A stretch of 30,344 nt of DNA from Pectinatus sp. Its GTDB lineage: Bacteria > Bacillota > Negativicutes > Selenomonadales > Selenomonadaceae. The number at the start of each line of letters is the position of its first letter. Within the stretch, counting starts at the first letter, position 1. Of this stretch, positions 8,555 to 16,488 are shown piece after piece. The stretch lies in contig JAHHSQ010000016.1 of NCBI GenBank assembly GCA_020025135.1, forward strand, positions 1-30,344, in the 5' to 3' direction. Below the pieces are notes generated by a model. It ran no database searches and was not told the DNA's origin. It saw nothing but the letters and a program-made list of their open reading frames with translations. The position numbers and the translations under genes were made by a program.

Positions 8555-9745
8555 ATGATTAGCATAACAAAACTTCTCTTTGCCACCAATTATTATGGCG
8601 ACCAATTGCGTTACCAACCAGATGCGCGAACAGTTAAAAATGGCGTCAGAACAGGTGTTGGTCCAGTCGTAGTCTGGAATTCCACTAAAACTTGTAATTT
8701 ACACTGTAAGCATTGTTACATGAATTCAGATGCCCAAATTTATCCAGAAGAACTAACTACAGAAGAAGCAAAAACTTTAATTGATGATTTAGCTAATTTT
8801 CACGTTCCTGTTTTACTATTTTCTGGTGGAGAACCGCTCTTGCGCCCAGATTTCTTCGAACTTGCCGCCTACGCCCGTTCTAAAGGCATTCGCCCCACGC
8901 TCTCTACCAATGGCACATTAATTACCCCCTCTTGTGCCCAAAAACTAAAGGCGGTAGGCGTTGGTTATGTTGGCATCTCCCTAGACGGCATTGGCCAAAT
9001 CAATGACAGTTTTCGCGGTTTACAAGGAGCTTTTAGCAAAGCCATGCAAGGCATCAATAATTGCGTCGCTGTCGGACAAAAGGTAGGGCTTCGCTTTACC
9101 TTAAACAAACACAATTTTGCTGAATTAGAAAATATTTTTGATTTTATCGAAGAACACAATATCGACCGCGTCTGTTTTTATCATCTCGTCTATTCTGGTC
9201 GAGGCGAAAAAATGCGTCATCTTGACTTGACCCATGCTGAAAGCAGAAAAGCTATGGATATCATCATCAGACGTACCCTCGACTTTTCCGCACGTGGTTT
9301 AAAAAAAGAAATTCTAACAGTTGATAATCACTGTGATGCCATCTATCTCTACCTATATGCCAAGCGCCACGGGCAGATGGACCTGGCTAAACAGATAAAA
9401 AAACTCAGCTTTTATAATGGTGGTAACCGCTCTGGCATTGCTGTAGGTGAAATAGACCCTTTCGGCAATGTCCACCCAGATCAATTTACTTTGCACCATC
9501 ACCTCGGAAATATCAAAAAACGGAATTTTGCCGATATTTGGCAAGATGAAAGCAATCCCATCTTGCGTGGCTTAAAAAATCGGCGTCCTCTTCTTCAAGG
9601 ACGCTGCCAAAAATGCCAATATGTCGACCTTTGTAATGGTAATTTTCGCACGCGGGCAGAAGCAGTTACGGGAAATTTTTGGGATACTGACCCTGCGTGT
9701 TACCTAACAGATGCAGAAATATTTTCTCCCCCAAAGGAAGTGTAA
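8555..9745 (+). CDS. Radical SAM heme-pathway enzyme, NirJ1/AhbC-like
   Basis: 396 residues. The radical SAM CX3CX2C motif is TCNLHCKHC (C47, C51, C54), followed by FSGGEPLLRPD. The C-terminus has a SPASM-like Cys group (GRCQKCQYVDLC and a final PACYL). Length and N-terminal extension fit NirJ1 of Firmicutes and AhbC, which remove side-chain carboxyl groups from didecarboxysiroheme to give Fe-coproporphyrin III in the siroheme-dependent heme pathway. The second radical SAM gene follows after 6 bp and is the matching NirJ2/AhbD type. The exact step is inferred from family and pairing. Confidence 0.82.
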   Translation: MISITKLLFATNYYGDQLRYQPDARTVKNGVRTGVGPVVVWNSTKTCNLHCKHCYMNSDAQIYPEELTTEEAKTLIDDLANFHVPVLLFSGGEPLLRPDFFELAAYARSKGIRPTLSTNGTLITPSCAQKLKAVGVGYVGISLDGIGQINDSFRGLQGAFSKAMQGINNCVAVGQKVGLRFTLNKHNFAELENIFDFIEEHNIDRVCFYHLVYSGRGEKMRHLDLTHAESRKAMDIIIRRTLDFSARGLKKEILTVDNHCDAIYLYLYAKRHGQMDLAKQIKKLSFYNGGNRSGIAVGEIDPFGNVHPDQFTLHHHLGNIKKRNFADIWQDESNPILRGLKNRRPLLQGRCQKCQYVDLCNGNFRTRAEAVTGNFWDTDPACYLTDAEIFSPPKEV

Positions 9746-9751
9746 GGCCAG

Positions 9752-10741
9752 ATGATAATTTCGTGGAATATGACCAACCGCTGTAATCTCGCTTGCAAAC
9801 ACTGTTATCGTGATTCTGGAAACTCTTGTTCTCCTAATGAATTATCAACAGTAGAAGCGAAAAAATTATTAAGAGAAATCGCCAGAGCCGGTTTTAAAAT
9901 TATGATTTTTTCTGGTGGCGAACCACTGTTACGTGAAGATATCTTCGAACTTGTGGCCTATGCCAATCAATTAGGCATGCGCTCTGTTCTCGGGACAAAT
10001 GGCACATTACTGACCCCTGACAAAATTCAAGCTTTAAAAAAGGTGGGCTTGCGTCGCATTGGAATTTCTCTAGATTCTGTTTCTCCAGCCAAACACGACG
10101 AATTCCGCGGTCAAGTTGGCGCCTGGGAAAAAACTGTCCAAGCCATGGAAGATTGTGTTCGTCTCCAACTTCCCTTTCAAGTTCATACTACCGTTACAAC
10201 AAATAATGCCGACGAACTAGAAGAATTAATTGACTTTGCTGTAACCCAACACGCCATAGCACACCATTTCTTTTTTCTCGTCCCCACTGGTCGCGGTGAA
10301 CAAATAGAACAAACCTCACTACATGCCACTGCTTACGAAGAGGCTCTCACACGCCTTCTTTATAAGCAACAAACAACAAATATTGAAATCAAACCAACCT
10401 GTGCTCCTCAGTTTATCCGCATCGCTAAACAACTAGGCATAAAAACTCGCTTTCAACACGGTTGTCTAGCTGGCTTAGCGTATTGCATTATCAATCCCTC
10501 TGGTAAGGTACAACCCTGTGCCTATTTACAAAAGGAAATTGGCGATATACGCGAAAAACCCTTTGATGAAATATGGCGCACCTCAACCGTACTGCGAGAA
10601 TTACGCTCTCAAGAATACATTGGAAAATGCGGTAAATGTAGCTATCGCACCACTTGTAGTGGATGCCGTGCTAGAGCAGCTTTCTACCATGCTGGTAATT
10701 ACATGGCTCCAGAACCTTGGTGCACCTACCGCGAAAATTAG
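9752..10741 (+). CDS. Radical SAM heme-pathway enzyme, NirJ2/AhbD-like
   Basis: 329 residues with a radical SAM motif very near the N-terminus (RCNLACKHCY; C11, C15, C18), then FSGGEPLLRED. The C-terminal auxiliary cluster Cys are in GKCGKCSYRTTCSGCRAR and a final PWCTYR. This compact architecture fits NirJ2 and AhbD, the latter converting Fe-coproporphyrin III to heme by oxidative decarboxylation of two propionates. It shares recognisable sequence with the preceding gene, suggesting an old duplication. The SD is AAAGGAAG inside the end of the upstream gene. A role in another tetrapyrrole or peptide modification cannot be excluded, but no precursor peptide gene is visible. Confidence 0.82.
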   Translation: MIISWNMTNRCNLACKHCYRDSGNSCSPNELSTVEAKKLLREIARAGFKIMIFSGGEPLLREDIFELVAYANQLGMRSVLGTNGTLLTPDKIQALKKVGLRRIGISLDSVSPAKHDEFRGQVGAWEKTVQAMEDCVRLQLPFQVHTTVTTNNADELEELIDFAVTQHAIAHHFFFLVPTGRGEQIEQTSLHATAYEEALTRLLYKQQTTNIEIKPTCAPQFIRIAKQLGIKTRFQHGCLAGLAYCIINPSGKVQPCAYLQKEIGDIREKPFDEIWRTSTVLRELRSQEYIGKCGKCSYRTTCSGCRARAAFYHAGNYMAPEPWCTYREN

Positions 10742-10759
10742 AAAGGAGTTATATATTTA

Positions 10760-11977
10760 TTGAAAAAGAAAATGCCTGGCCTAGCAACCCAAATTTTTAT
10801 CGGTTTACTACTCGGAATTTTGGTGGGTTGGTTATTTCCCCATTTTGCTCAATCTTTAAAAATCTTAGGTGATGCCTTTATTCGCATGATAAAAATGATT
10901 GTCGTGCCGCTCATTTTTAGTTCTCTGGTCATGGGCATTGCCGGAACTGGCGATTTTAAAAAATTAGGTGTCCTCGGCGGAAAAGCCATTCTCTGGTTTG
11001 AATTCGCCACCACCATTGCCCTCATTGTTGGGCTCATTATCGCCAATCTCTTACACCCTGGCACTGGCATTACCATGCATGTACCAGTTAGCGCCGCCAT
11101 TACAGAAGCAGCACATCATAATATCGACCACGCCTCTATGCTTCTGCATATTATTCCTACTAATATCATCGATGCCATGAGCCGTGCCGATATGCTTCAA
11201 ATCATTTTTTTCTCTTGCTTTTTTGCCGTCGCTGCTGCTGGCAGTGGCGAAGATGGAAAAACCATCATTCGCCTTTCGCGTGACATTGCCTATATCATGT
11301 TTAAATTTACTAATTACGTAATGTATCTCGCTCCGCTCGGCATTTTCGGCTCTATCGCCTACACAGTTGGTACCTACGGGTTAGGGATGCTCCTCCCCCT
11401 TGGTAAACTTATCTTATCGCTTTATCTAGCATTAATCGTCTTTATCCTTATTATCATAGGTATCGCTTCTTTCTTTACCAAGGTGAACTTCTTGCGTCTT
11501 ATGAAAGAGCTAAAAGAACCTTTACTCCTCGCCTTTACCACGGCGGCTAGCGAAGCAGCGCTCCCTATTGCCATGGAAAAATTAGATGATTTTGGCGTAC
11601 CTAAAAATGTCGTCAGTTTTGTCTTACCTCTGGGGTATACCTTTAATTTAGATGGTTCTACACTGTACAGTGCCTTGGCTACAGTTTTTATCTCTCAGGT
11701 ATACGGCATCCATTTTCCCATCTCATCGCAAATTCTCATGTTAGTGACACTGATGTTATCTACCAAAGGCATCGCGGCCGTCCCTGGCGCCTCCTTAATT
11801 GTCATTGCTGGTACAGCTGCTGCCTTTGGCTTGCCAGTAGAAGGAATTGCCATTATTTTGGGAGTTGACCGCATCCTCGACATGGCTCGTACAGCCTGCA
11901 ATGTTACTGGTAATTGCATTGCCTCTGTCGTCGTCGCCCATTGGGAAAAAATTCTTCCAGAAAAAGTTTATCATTAA
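10760..11977 (+). CDS. Dicarboxylate/amino acid:cation symporter (GltP/DAACS family)
   Basis: A 405-residue multi-pass inner-membrane protein. Family landmarks are FIRMIKMIVVPLIFSSL, a hairpin-1 serine region ending AASEAALPIAME, the TM7 motif YTFNLDGSTLY, hairpin 2 KGIAAVPGASL, and TM8 DMARTACNVTGN. The Arg-Thr of RTACN argues for an acidic amino acid or dicarboxylate substrate. The Asp that ends the NVTGD sodium-site motif in sodium-coupled members is Asn here (N385), as I recall for proton-coupled relatives such as DctA. The start is TTG 10760 with SD AAAGGAG (10742-10748). It is the last gene before a strong terminator. Confidence 0.9.
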   Translation: MKKKMPGLATQIFIGLLLGILVGWLFPHFAQSLKILGDAFIRMIKMIVVPLIFSSLVMGIAGTGDFKKLGVLGGKAILWFEFATTIALIVGLIIANLLHPGTGITMHVPVSAAITEAAHHNIDHASMLLHIIPTNIIDAMSRADMLQIIFFSCFFAVAAAGSGEDGKTIIRLSRDIAYIMFKFTNYVMYLAPLGIFGSIAYTVGTYGLGMLLPLGKLILSLYLALIVFILIIIGIASFFTKVNFLRLMKELKEPLLLAFTTAASEAALPIAMEKLDDFGVPKNVVSFVLPLGYTFNLDGSTLYSALATVFISQVYGIHFPISSQILMLVTLMLSTKGIAAVPGASLIVIAGTAAAFGLPVEGIAIILGVDRILDMARTACNVTGNCIASVVVAHWEKILPEKVYH

Positions 11978-11994
11978 TACCAAAAGCAAAAACA

Positions 11995-12036
11995 AAAAGC
12001 AGGTTATCTACTTTTCAGTAAATAACCTGCTTTTTT
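11995..12036. terminator. Bidirectional intrinsic terminator
   Basis: A 13-bp stem, AAAAGCAGGTTAT (11995-12007) with ATAACCTGCTTTT (12022-12034), and a 14-nt loop. A T-run follows on both strands, so it ends the plus-strand symporter transcript and the minus-strand usp transcript. Confidence 0.92.
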
Positions 12037-12045
12037 AAAACCATT

Positions 12046-12495
12046 CTATTCTTCTTTAAACAACATAATGGGACAAGGTGCATATTCCATTAAATACTGA
12101 CTAACACTGTTTAGCAAGAGCCCCTTGGCCGCTTCTAAACCACGCGTCCCCATGGCAATAGCATCTACTTCTAATTCTTTTACTGTCTGTAGGATTACTT
12201 TTCTGGGATCTCCTAATTTACAAACTTTGACGACATTTTCTACCACTTCTGCTGGCAGACCGTCTGTAATACTATTTAATAAATTTTCTCCCACTTTATG
12301 CAAGGAATTCACAACATCATCTGGCAATGATTCTACATCAATATTATGCTGATACAACCCCACCTTTAAAATGGCAACGTAGAGCAAGTAAACTTTACAA
12401 CCTGTTCTAACTTGCAAATCAAAAGCAAAATTTGCCGCACGCGAAGAGGCAGGTGAACCATCAACCGGTACCAATATCTTTCCTATTTTAACCAT
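12046..12495 (-). CDS. Universal stress protein (UspA family)
   Basis: 149 residues, one Usp domain. It starts MVKIGKILVPVDGSPASSRAA, the usual first strand and ATP-site Asp. Near the C-terminus the nucleotide-binding motif reads GTRGLEAAKGLLLNSVS, so the final G-(S/T) of the G-2X-G-9X-G(S/T) consensus is Asn-Ser. ATP binding may be weaker than in MJ0577-type members. The SD AAAAGGAAG precedes ATG 12495. It lies 22 bp after the HAD phosphatase gene and is probably co-transcribed with it. Confidence 0.9.
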   Translation of the reverse strand: MVKIGKILVPVDGSPASSRAANFAFDLQVRTGCKVYLLYVAILKVGLYQHNIDVESLPDDVVNSLHKVGENLLNSITDGLPAEVVENVVKVCKLGDPRKVILQTVKELEVDAIAMGTRGLEAAKGLLLNSVSQYLMEYAPCPIMLFKEE

Positions 12496-12517
12496 CAGTT
12501 TTCTTCCTTTTCCTCTA

Positions 12518-13318
12518 TTACTTATCTAAACTGTCCAAATACTGCCGAATGGTATGCGTGACACCGTGTTCATCATTAGTCAAAGTAACGTGTTTAGCTA
12601 ATTTTTTAATTTCTGGAACCGCGTTTCCCATGGCGTAAGTTTCTCCAACCACCTGCATCATCTGGATGTCATTGTAATAATCGCCAAAAGCCATGCATTC
12701 ATCGGGAGAAATTCCCCACTTTTCTTGCAATTTTTTAATGGCTCTTCCTTTACTTGTTTCTGGATTCATAATATCCATCCAAATCTTGGAAGAAATGACA
12801 ATACTCAAACGGTCAGCAAATTCTGCCACGCTCGGATAGGAATTTTTTTGCACATCTTGGCCGTGAATATCGCAAACGGCAATTTTAATAATCGGTTCAG
12901 AAATATGAGAAAAATCTTCTACAAATTCATAATGGGTATAGTACTGTTTCATTTCTTGGCAAAAATCAGCATCGTGTGAAACCACATAGGCTTTTTCCTT
13001 TGTACAAATAACTGGATAGCCCATCTTTAAAGCATCTAATTTTTTTAAAAGTGCTGGAATAATATCTTCTGGCAATTTATCGTAGGTCAAAACTTCCTTA
13101 TCTGTAGTAACTAACCCGCCATTTTCAGAAATGAAGCACATATCCTTTTTATACTTGGAAAATTGGTCGATAAGGGCATAGTTCTGCCTACCGCTCGCCG
13201 GGGAAAACTTGATATTATGTTCTTTTAAACGTTGCATAATTTCATCAAAATCGGGCGGTAATTTATAATCACTATCTAAGAGCGTACCATCCATATCAGA
13301 AATAATCCATTTAATCAT
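12518..13318 (-). CDS. Cof-type HAD-superfamily phosphatase
   Basis: 266 residues. HAD motif I is DMDGTLLDSD at the N-terminus, motif II is in SPASGR, motif III is the Lys of SKGRAIKKL and motif IV is FGDYYNDIQMM. A large C2-type cap lies between motifs II and III, as in the Cof/YidA sugar-phosphate and flavin-phosphate phosphatases. The substrate cannot be read from sequence. The start is ATG 13318, 8 nt after AAGGG; a GTG at 13327 gives three more residues. Confidence 0.88.
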   Translation of the reverse strand: MIKWIISDMDGTLLDSDYKLPPDFDEIMQRLKEHNIKFSPASGRQNYALIDQFSKYKKDMCFISENGGLVTTDKEVLTYDKLPEDIIPALLKKLDALKMGYPVICTKEKAYVVSHDADFCQEMKQYYTHYEFVEDFSHISEPIIKIAVCDIHGQDVQKNSYPSVAEFADRLSIVISSKIWMDIMNPETSKGRAIKKLQEKWGISPDECMAFGDYYNDIQMMQVVGETYAMGNAVPEIKKLAKHVTLTNDEHGVTHTIRQYLDSLDK

Positions 13319-13350
13319 ATATCTCACCCTTCTCAGATTTTTATATTTCC

Positions 13351-13364
13351 ATTATAGCATTATA
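13351..13364 (-). promoter_or_regulatory. Tandem -10 boxes for the HAD-usp unit
   Basis: On the minus strand there are two TATAAT hexamers, at 13364-13359 and 13356-13351. The second is preceded by TGC, giving an extended -10, about 33 bp before ATG 13318. Confidence 0.5.
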
Positions 13365-13396
13365 TCTGTCATTTAATCTAATATTTATCGGTTAAA

Positions 13397-14164
13397 TTAT
13401 TGCAAATTAGACCGATAAATTGCTAAAAGTGTTGGCAAATTTAATGAATGACATTCGACACTTTCTAGCGTAGATACTATTTCAGCCCAATCCTCCGAGT
13501 TTAAATCTAGCAAATATTGACATCTCTTTTTTGCTTCTTTCTGCACTTTTTCTAAAAGAGTTTCTAATTCAGCAATGTCTTCTGCGGTAAGTGGAGAAAA
13601 GCACGGTCCCTCAGCATGTAAATATTCATTGGATAATTCTCTTTGCTTATGAAAACGTTGTAAAGCCAACTGCTTTTCTTTACCCGAAAAATTAGCATCG
13701 ATGAGTGAACTTGCATACCATTCTTCTGTTTTTCTAGTATTTTCCATGAAAGCTTCTACAGAATGATGATAAATATCTTTTATGGTTTTCGCCAACATAT
13801 CTGCATTAACCAAGGCATAATCTGTGATAAAAGTTATTTTTTCAGACCACTTCTGCTCACAAAGTGATAACTCTGCCATAAATGGTTTTGTTATCTTTTT
13901 ATATATTTCTTGATTTTCCTCTTTGTGGTGCAACATTGTGCCAATATAATCTATTAATGTACAATATATTTCCCCTTTACTAACGTAGAAAACATCGTAT
14001 TTTTCGGCAACAGCTTTTTTAACAGCCAAATTTTTCTTTAAAAGTTCCACAATATGGTCAGCAACTGCTGTAAACTCCTTGGTAAACATTCTCCCCATTG
14101 CCATCTTAGGAACGATGACCTTGTTGATACTATCTATAAATTCATCAAATGAAAAATTTTCCAC
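13397..14164 (-). CDS. Hypothetical protein, soluble and helical
   Basis: I do not recognise this 255-residue protein. It is rich in charged residues, has no signal peptide or membrane segment, and reads as mostly alpha-helical, with a likely coiled-coil stretch near TAEDIAELETLLEKVQKEAKKRCQ-type sequence in the last third. A short HH pair (MLHHKEEN) and another (IYHHSVEA) occur mid-protein but form no known site. The frame runs up to 14212, but the start is taken at GTG 14164, 8 nt after AAAGGAG; the upstream ATG overlaps the TATAAT promoter. It has its own promoter and is followed by the HAD-usp pair. Confidence 0.72.
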   Translation of the reverse strand: MENFSFDEFIDSINKVIVPKMAMGRMFTKEFTAVADHIVELLKKNLAVKKAVAEKYDVFYVSKGEIYCTLIDYIGTMLHHKEENQEIYKKITKPFMAELSLCEQKWSEKITFITDYALVNADMLAKTIKDIYHHSVEAFMENTRKTEEWYASSLIDANFSGKEKQLALQRFHKQRELSNEYLHAEGPCFSPLTAEDIAELETLLEKVQKEAKKRCQYLLDLNSEDWAEIVSTLESVECHSLNLPTLLAIYRSNLQ

Positions 14165-14200
14165 ATTAAGCACTCCTTTAAATTCACAATATCTACTGCC

Positions 14201-14206
14201 ATTATA
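14201..14206 (-). promoter_or_regulatory. -10 box for the hypothetical gene
   Basis: TATAAT on the minus strand, 37 bp before GTG 14164. A weak -35 (TTCGCT) lies 18 bp upstream. Its position shows that the ATG at 14212 cannot be the start on this transcript. Confidence 0.5.
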
Positions 14207-14306
14207 ACGCATTTCACAGCAATAAGCGAATATATATCAACTATTCTGCCTCCTACTACTTATTAGTAAAGCTAACTAGCTAGCCTCTAATCACCTTCCT
14301 AGCTTG

Positions 14307-14315
14307 TGTTATAAT
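14307..14315 (+). promoter_or_regulatory. Extended -10 promoter of the TDT-family gene
   Basis: TGTTATAAT at 14307-14315, about 100 bp upstream of ATG 14415. The in-frame ATG at 14304 lies within this promoter and is therefore not used. Confidence 0.5.
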
Positions 14316-14414
14316 GAATGGTATGATATTCACTTGCATGATATATTTTATTTGCGTATGTATGTTATCACCAAAATTTATTTTTATTATGCTAAAGAAG
14401 GGTTATTATTTCCG

Positions 14415-15347
14415 ATGATTAAAAATGTTCCTATTCCTACAGTTGCTCTCACACTTGGGCTAGTATCTTATGGCAATCTCATCGCCCCATATTCTCAATT
14501 TTGCCGTTATCTCTGCGGTATATTGGATATCATTTTTTTCTTGCTTGTCGCTTGCAAAATGCTCATTTACCCAATGATGGTCCAAAATGATTTAATTGGC
14601 GATGCTGGATTAGCAAGTGTATTTGCCGCTTTTTGGATGTCTTTAATGCTATTTTGTCCATATTTGCACGACTTTTTCCCCATAGTCAGCAAATATGTTT
14701 GGCTTTTTGCTATCGCTGGGCACGCCGCCCTCATCTGCTGGTTTACATATTACCATATTTACAAAATGGCAATGCGCGATGTCTACCCATCTTATTTTAT
14801 CACCTATGTTGGCATTGTCGTCGCTTCTGTCACCGCTCCACTCTTTCACTGCGATGCTTTGGGAAATTGTATCTTTTGGTTCGGGTTTATTTCCTACTTA
14901 CTCATCTTTATTGTCGTGACAATGCGTTATTTCAGTCGTCCAGATAATGAAGCTGCCGAACCTTTATTTTGCATCTATACAGCCCCAATGAGCCTTTGTC
15001 TAGCTGGATATCTATCATCCCCTTGGCCAAGGTCTACTATACTGATTATTGGCATGGGTTTTATCGCTCAAGCTTTACTTTTTATTGTTCTCAGCCAAAT
15101 GCCCCGTCTTTTGCGCACGAAATTTTATCCTAGTTTCTCCGCCTTCACTTTTCCTTTTGTCATAACCGCCTCTGCACTAAAGGGAACTATCAAATATTTT
15201 TCTAAAATAGCAATGCCACTGCCCCATTTCTTTTCTCTCCTCTTAACTGCAGAAATTGTTATTGCCGGTCTAGCCATCCTCTATGTCACCATCGGCTACA
15301 TAAAGTTTTTAATCAAAAGTAACCACCCGACACCCGAGAAACAATAA
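14415..15347 (+). CDS. TDT-family (TehA/SLAC1-like) membrane transporter
   Basis: 310 residues with about ten hydrophobic segments, starting MIKNVPIPTVALTLGLVSYGN. The opening P-x-x-x-x-x-L-G-L segment, the WFTYY and YPSYFITYVGIVVAS stretch, and the PMSLCLAGYL stretch fit the tellurite-resistance/dicarboxylate transporter (TDT) family, to which TehA and plant SLAC1 anion channels belong. The substrate is unknown, and tellurite resistance should not be assumed. The SD is weak (AAGAAGGG, 12 nt away). It has its own promoter and a following terminator, so it is monocistronic. Confidence 0.8.
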   Translation: MIKNVPIPTVALTLGLVSYGNLIAPYSQFCRYLCGILDIIFFLLVACKMLIYPMMVQNDLIGDAGLASVFAAFWMSLMLFCPYLHDFFPIVSKYVWLFAIAGHAALICWFTYYHIYKMAMRDVYPSYFITYVGIVVASVTAPLFHCDALGNCIFWFGFISYLLIFIVVTMRYFSRPDNEAAEPLFCIYTAPMSLCLAGYLSSPWPRSTILIIGMGFIAQALLFIVLSQMPRLLRTKFYPSFSAFTFPFVITASALKGTIKYFSKIAMPLPHFFSLLLTAEIVIAGLAILYVTIGYIKFLIKSNHPTPEKQ

Positions 15348-15358
15348 ACTTACTTTAG

Positions 15359-15387
15359 AAGGACTTTCACTCGAGAGTCCTTTTTCT
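15359..15387 (+). terminator. Terminator of the TDT-family gene
   Basis: AAGGACT (15359-15365) pairs with AGTCCTT (15376-15382), 10-nt loop, followed by TTTCTTT. Confidence 0.8.
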
Positions 15388-15432
15388 TTGCCCCAATATT
15401 CCTATTAATTCACCCCTTAATTTTCCCAAATA

Positions 15433-15441
15433 TGATAAAAT
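15433..15441 (+). promoter_or_regulatory. Extended -10 promoter of the split phosphoethanolamine transferase gene
   Basis: TGATAAAAT at 15433-15441. Transcription would start near 15448, leaving ATG 15451 almost leaderless, while a perfect AAAGGAGG SD lies further down at 15467-15474. Confidence 0.45.
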
Positions 15442-15450
15442 AGCACTGTA

Positions 15451-16488
15451 ATGGTGGAAATAATCATAAAGGAGGTTTTTGCTATTAAACAAAAGTTTTT
15501 AAATAAAATGCTCTCCCTTCCAGGAGAGCATTGCTTTTTCTTAATTACCACATGGTTCTGTAATTTTCTGCCGGTAGCTTGGCCATTATTAACGCTAAAA
15601 CAATATCGCGCCACTTTTTTTACTGGTGCCCTCTATCTAGCTAGCGCCTGTGTCCTCACCATTTTAATCGAGTTTTTTCCACATTGCCTTGGCCAAAAAA
15701 TACTGCGTTTCAGTCTCGGCAGTTTTTTTGCCTTCGTTTGTTTATTAGAGTGTTTTTCCCTCTACACCTATCAGGCCCGCATCGGTACCGGCATCATCAC
15801 CGCTATTTTAGAAACCAACTCTCAAGAAATGCACGAATTTATCCACATGTATATCAACAGTTCGATATTTTATATCATCGGTGGTGTCGGAAGTATTCTC
15901 CTCTTATTTTATTTAGTAGCACGTACTAAGTATGTGCGCCAATTCCACTTTTCGCCCTTTATCTTTACTTTATTTCTCTCTCTAGGCCTTGGTTCCTCTT
16001 CTATTCTAGCCAACGCCTTTTCTCCCTATTGGAACAACGGTTTTTGCACACCGCCCTTAATATCTTTAGCCTATAGTTGTCAACAGGCCTTCGATAATAT
16101 CCGCTCCTACAATGATTTAAAAAATAAACTAAATCGGTCAGCCATTATCACGGAAAATCACAGTACCATCCCCAATATCGTCTTCATCTTGGGAGAAGCT
16201 ACTAGTAGACATTATTTGGAACTATATGGATACTATCTTCCTAACACCCCTAGATTAAAAAAATTAGCCCAAGAAAAACAACTAGCCGTATTTACAGACT
16301 GTATCAGTCCCCATTCTACAACTGTGGCCGTCTTGCGCACACTCTTTACTTTTAATGATTATGAATCTAAAACACCTTGGTATGACTCACCCAATCTCTT
16401 CACCATTTTAAACAAAGCTGGATACAAAACCTATTGGTTATCCAACCAAGAAAGTTCCGGAATTTGGGGAAATGTCGCCGCTCTTTAT
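15451..16488 (+). CDS. Phosphoethanolamine transferase (EptA/CptA type), exon 1
   Basis: Exon 1 encodes about five N-terminal membrane segments and then the first half of the periplasmic sulfatase-fold domain. That half has the metal-binding Glu in FILGEATSRHYLELYGY and the nucleophile Thr in SPHSTTVAVLRTLF, then WLSNQESSGIWGN. The protein would transfer phosphoethanolamine from phosphatidylethanolamine to lipid A or core sugars. The frame stops at TAA 16489-16491, exactly where the group I intron begins. The translation start is unresolved: 15451 is the outer limit, but the only good SD (AAAGGAGG, 15467-15474) is 9 nt before an in-frame ATT at 15484. The next ATG is 15508. Spliced to exon 2 the protein is 566 residues counted from 15451. 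Confidence 0.85.
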
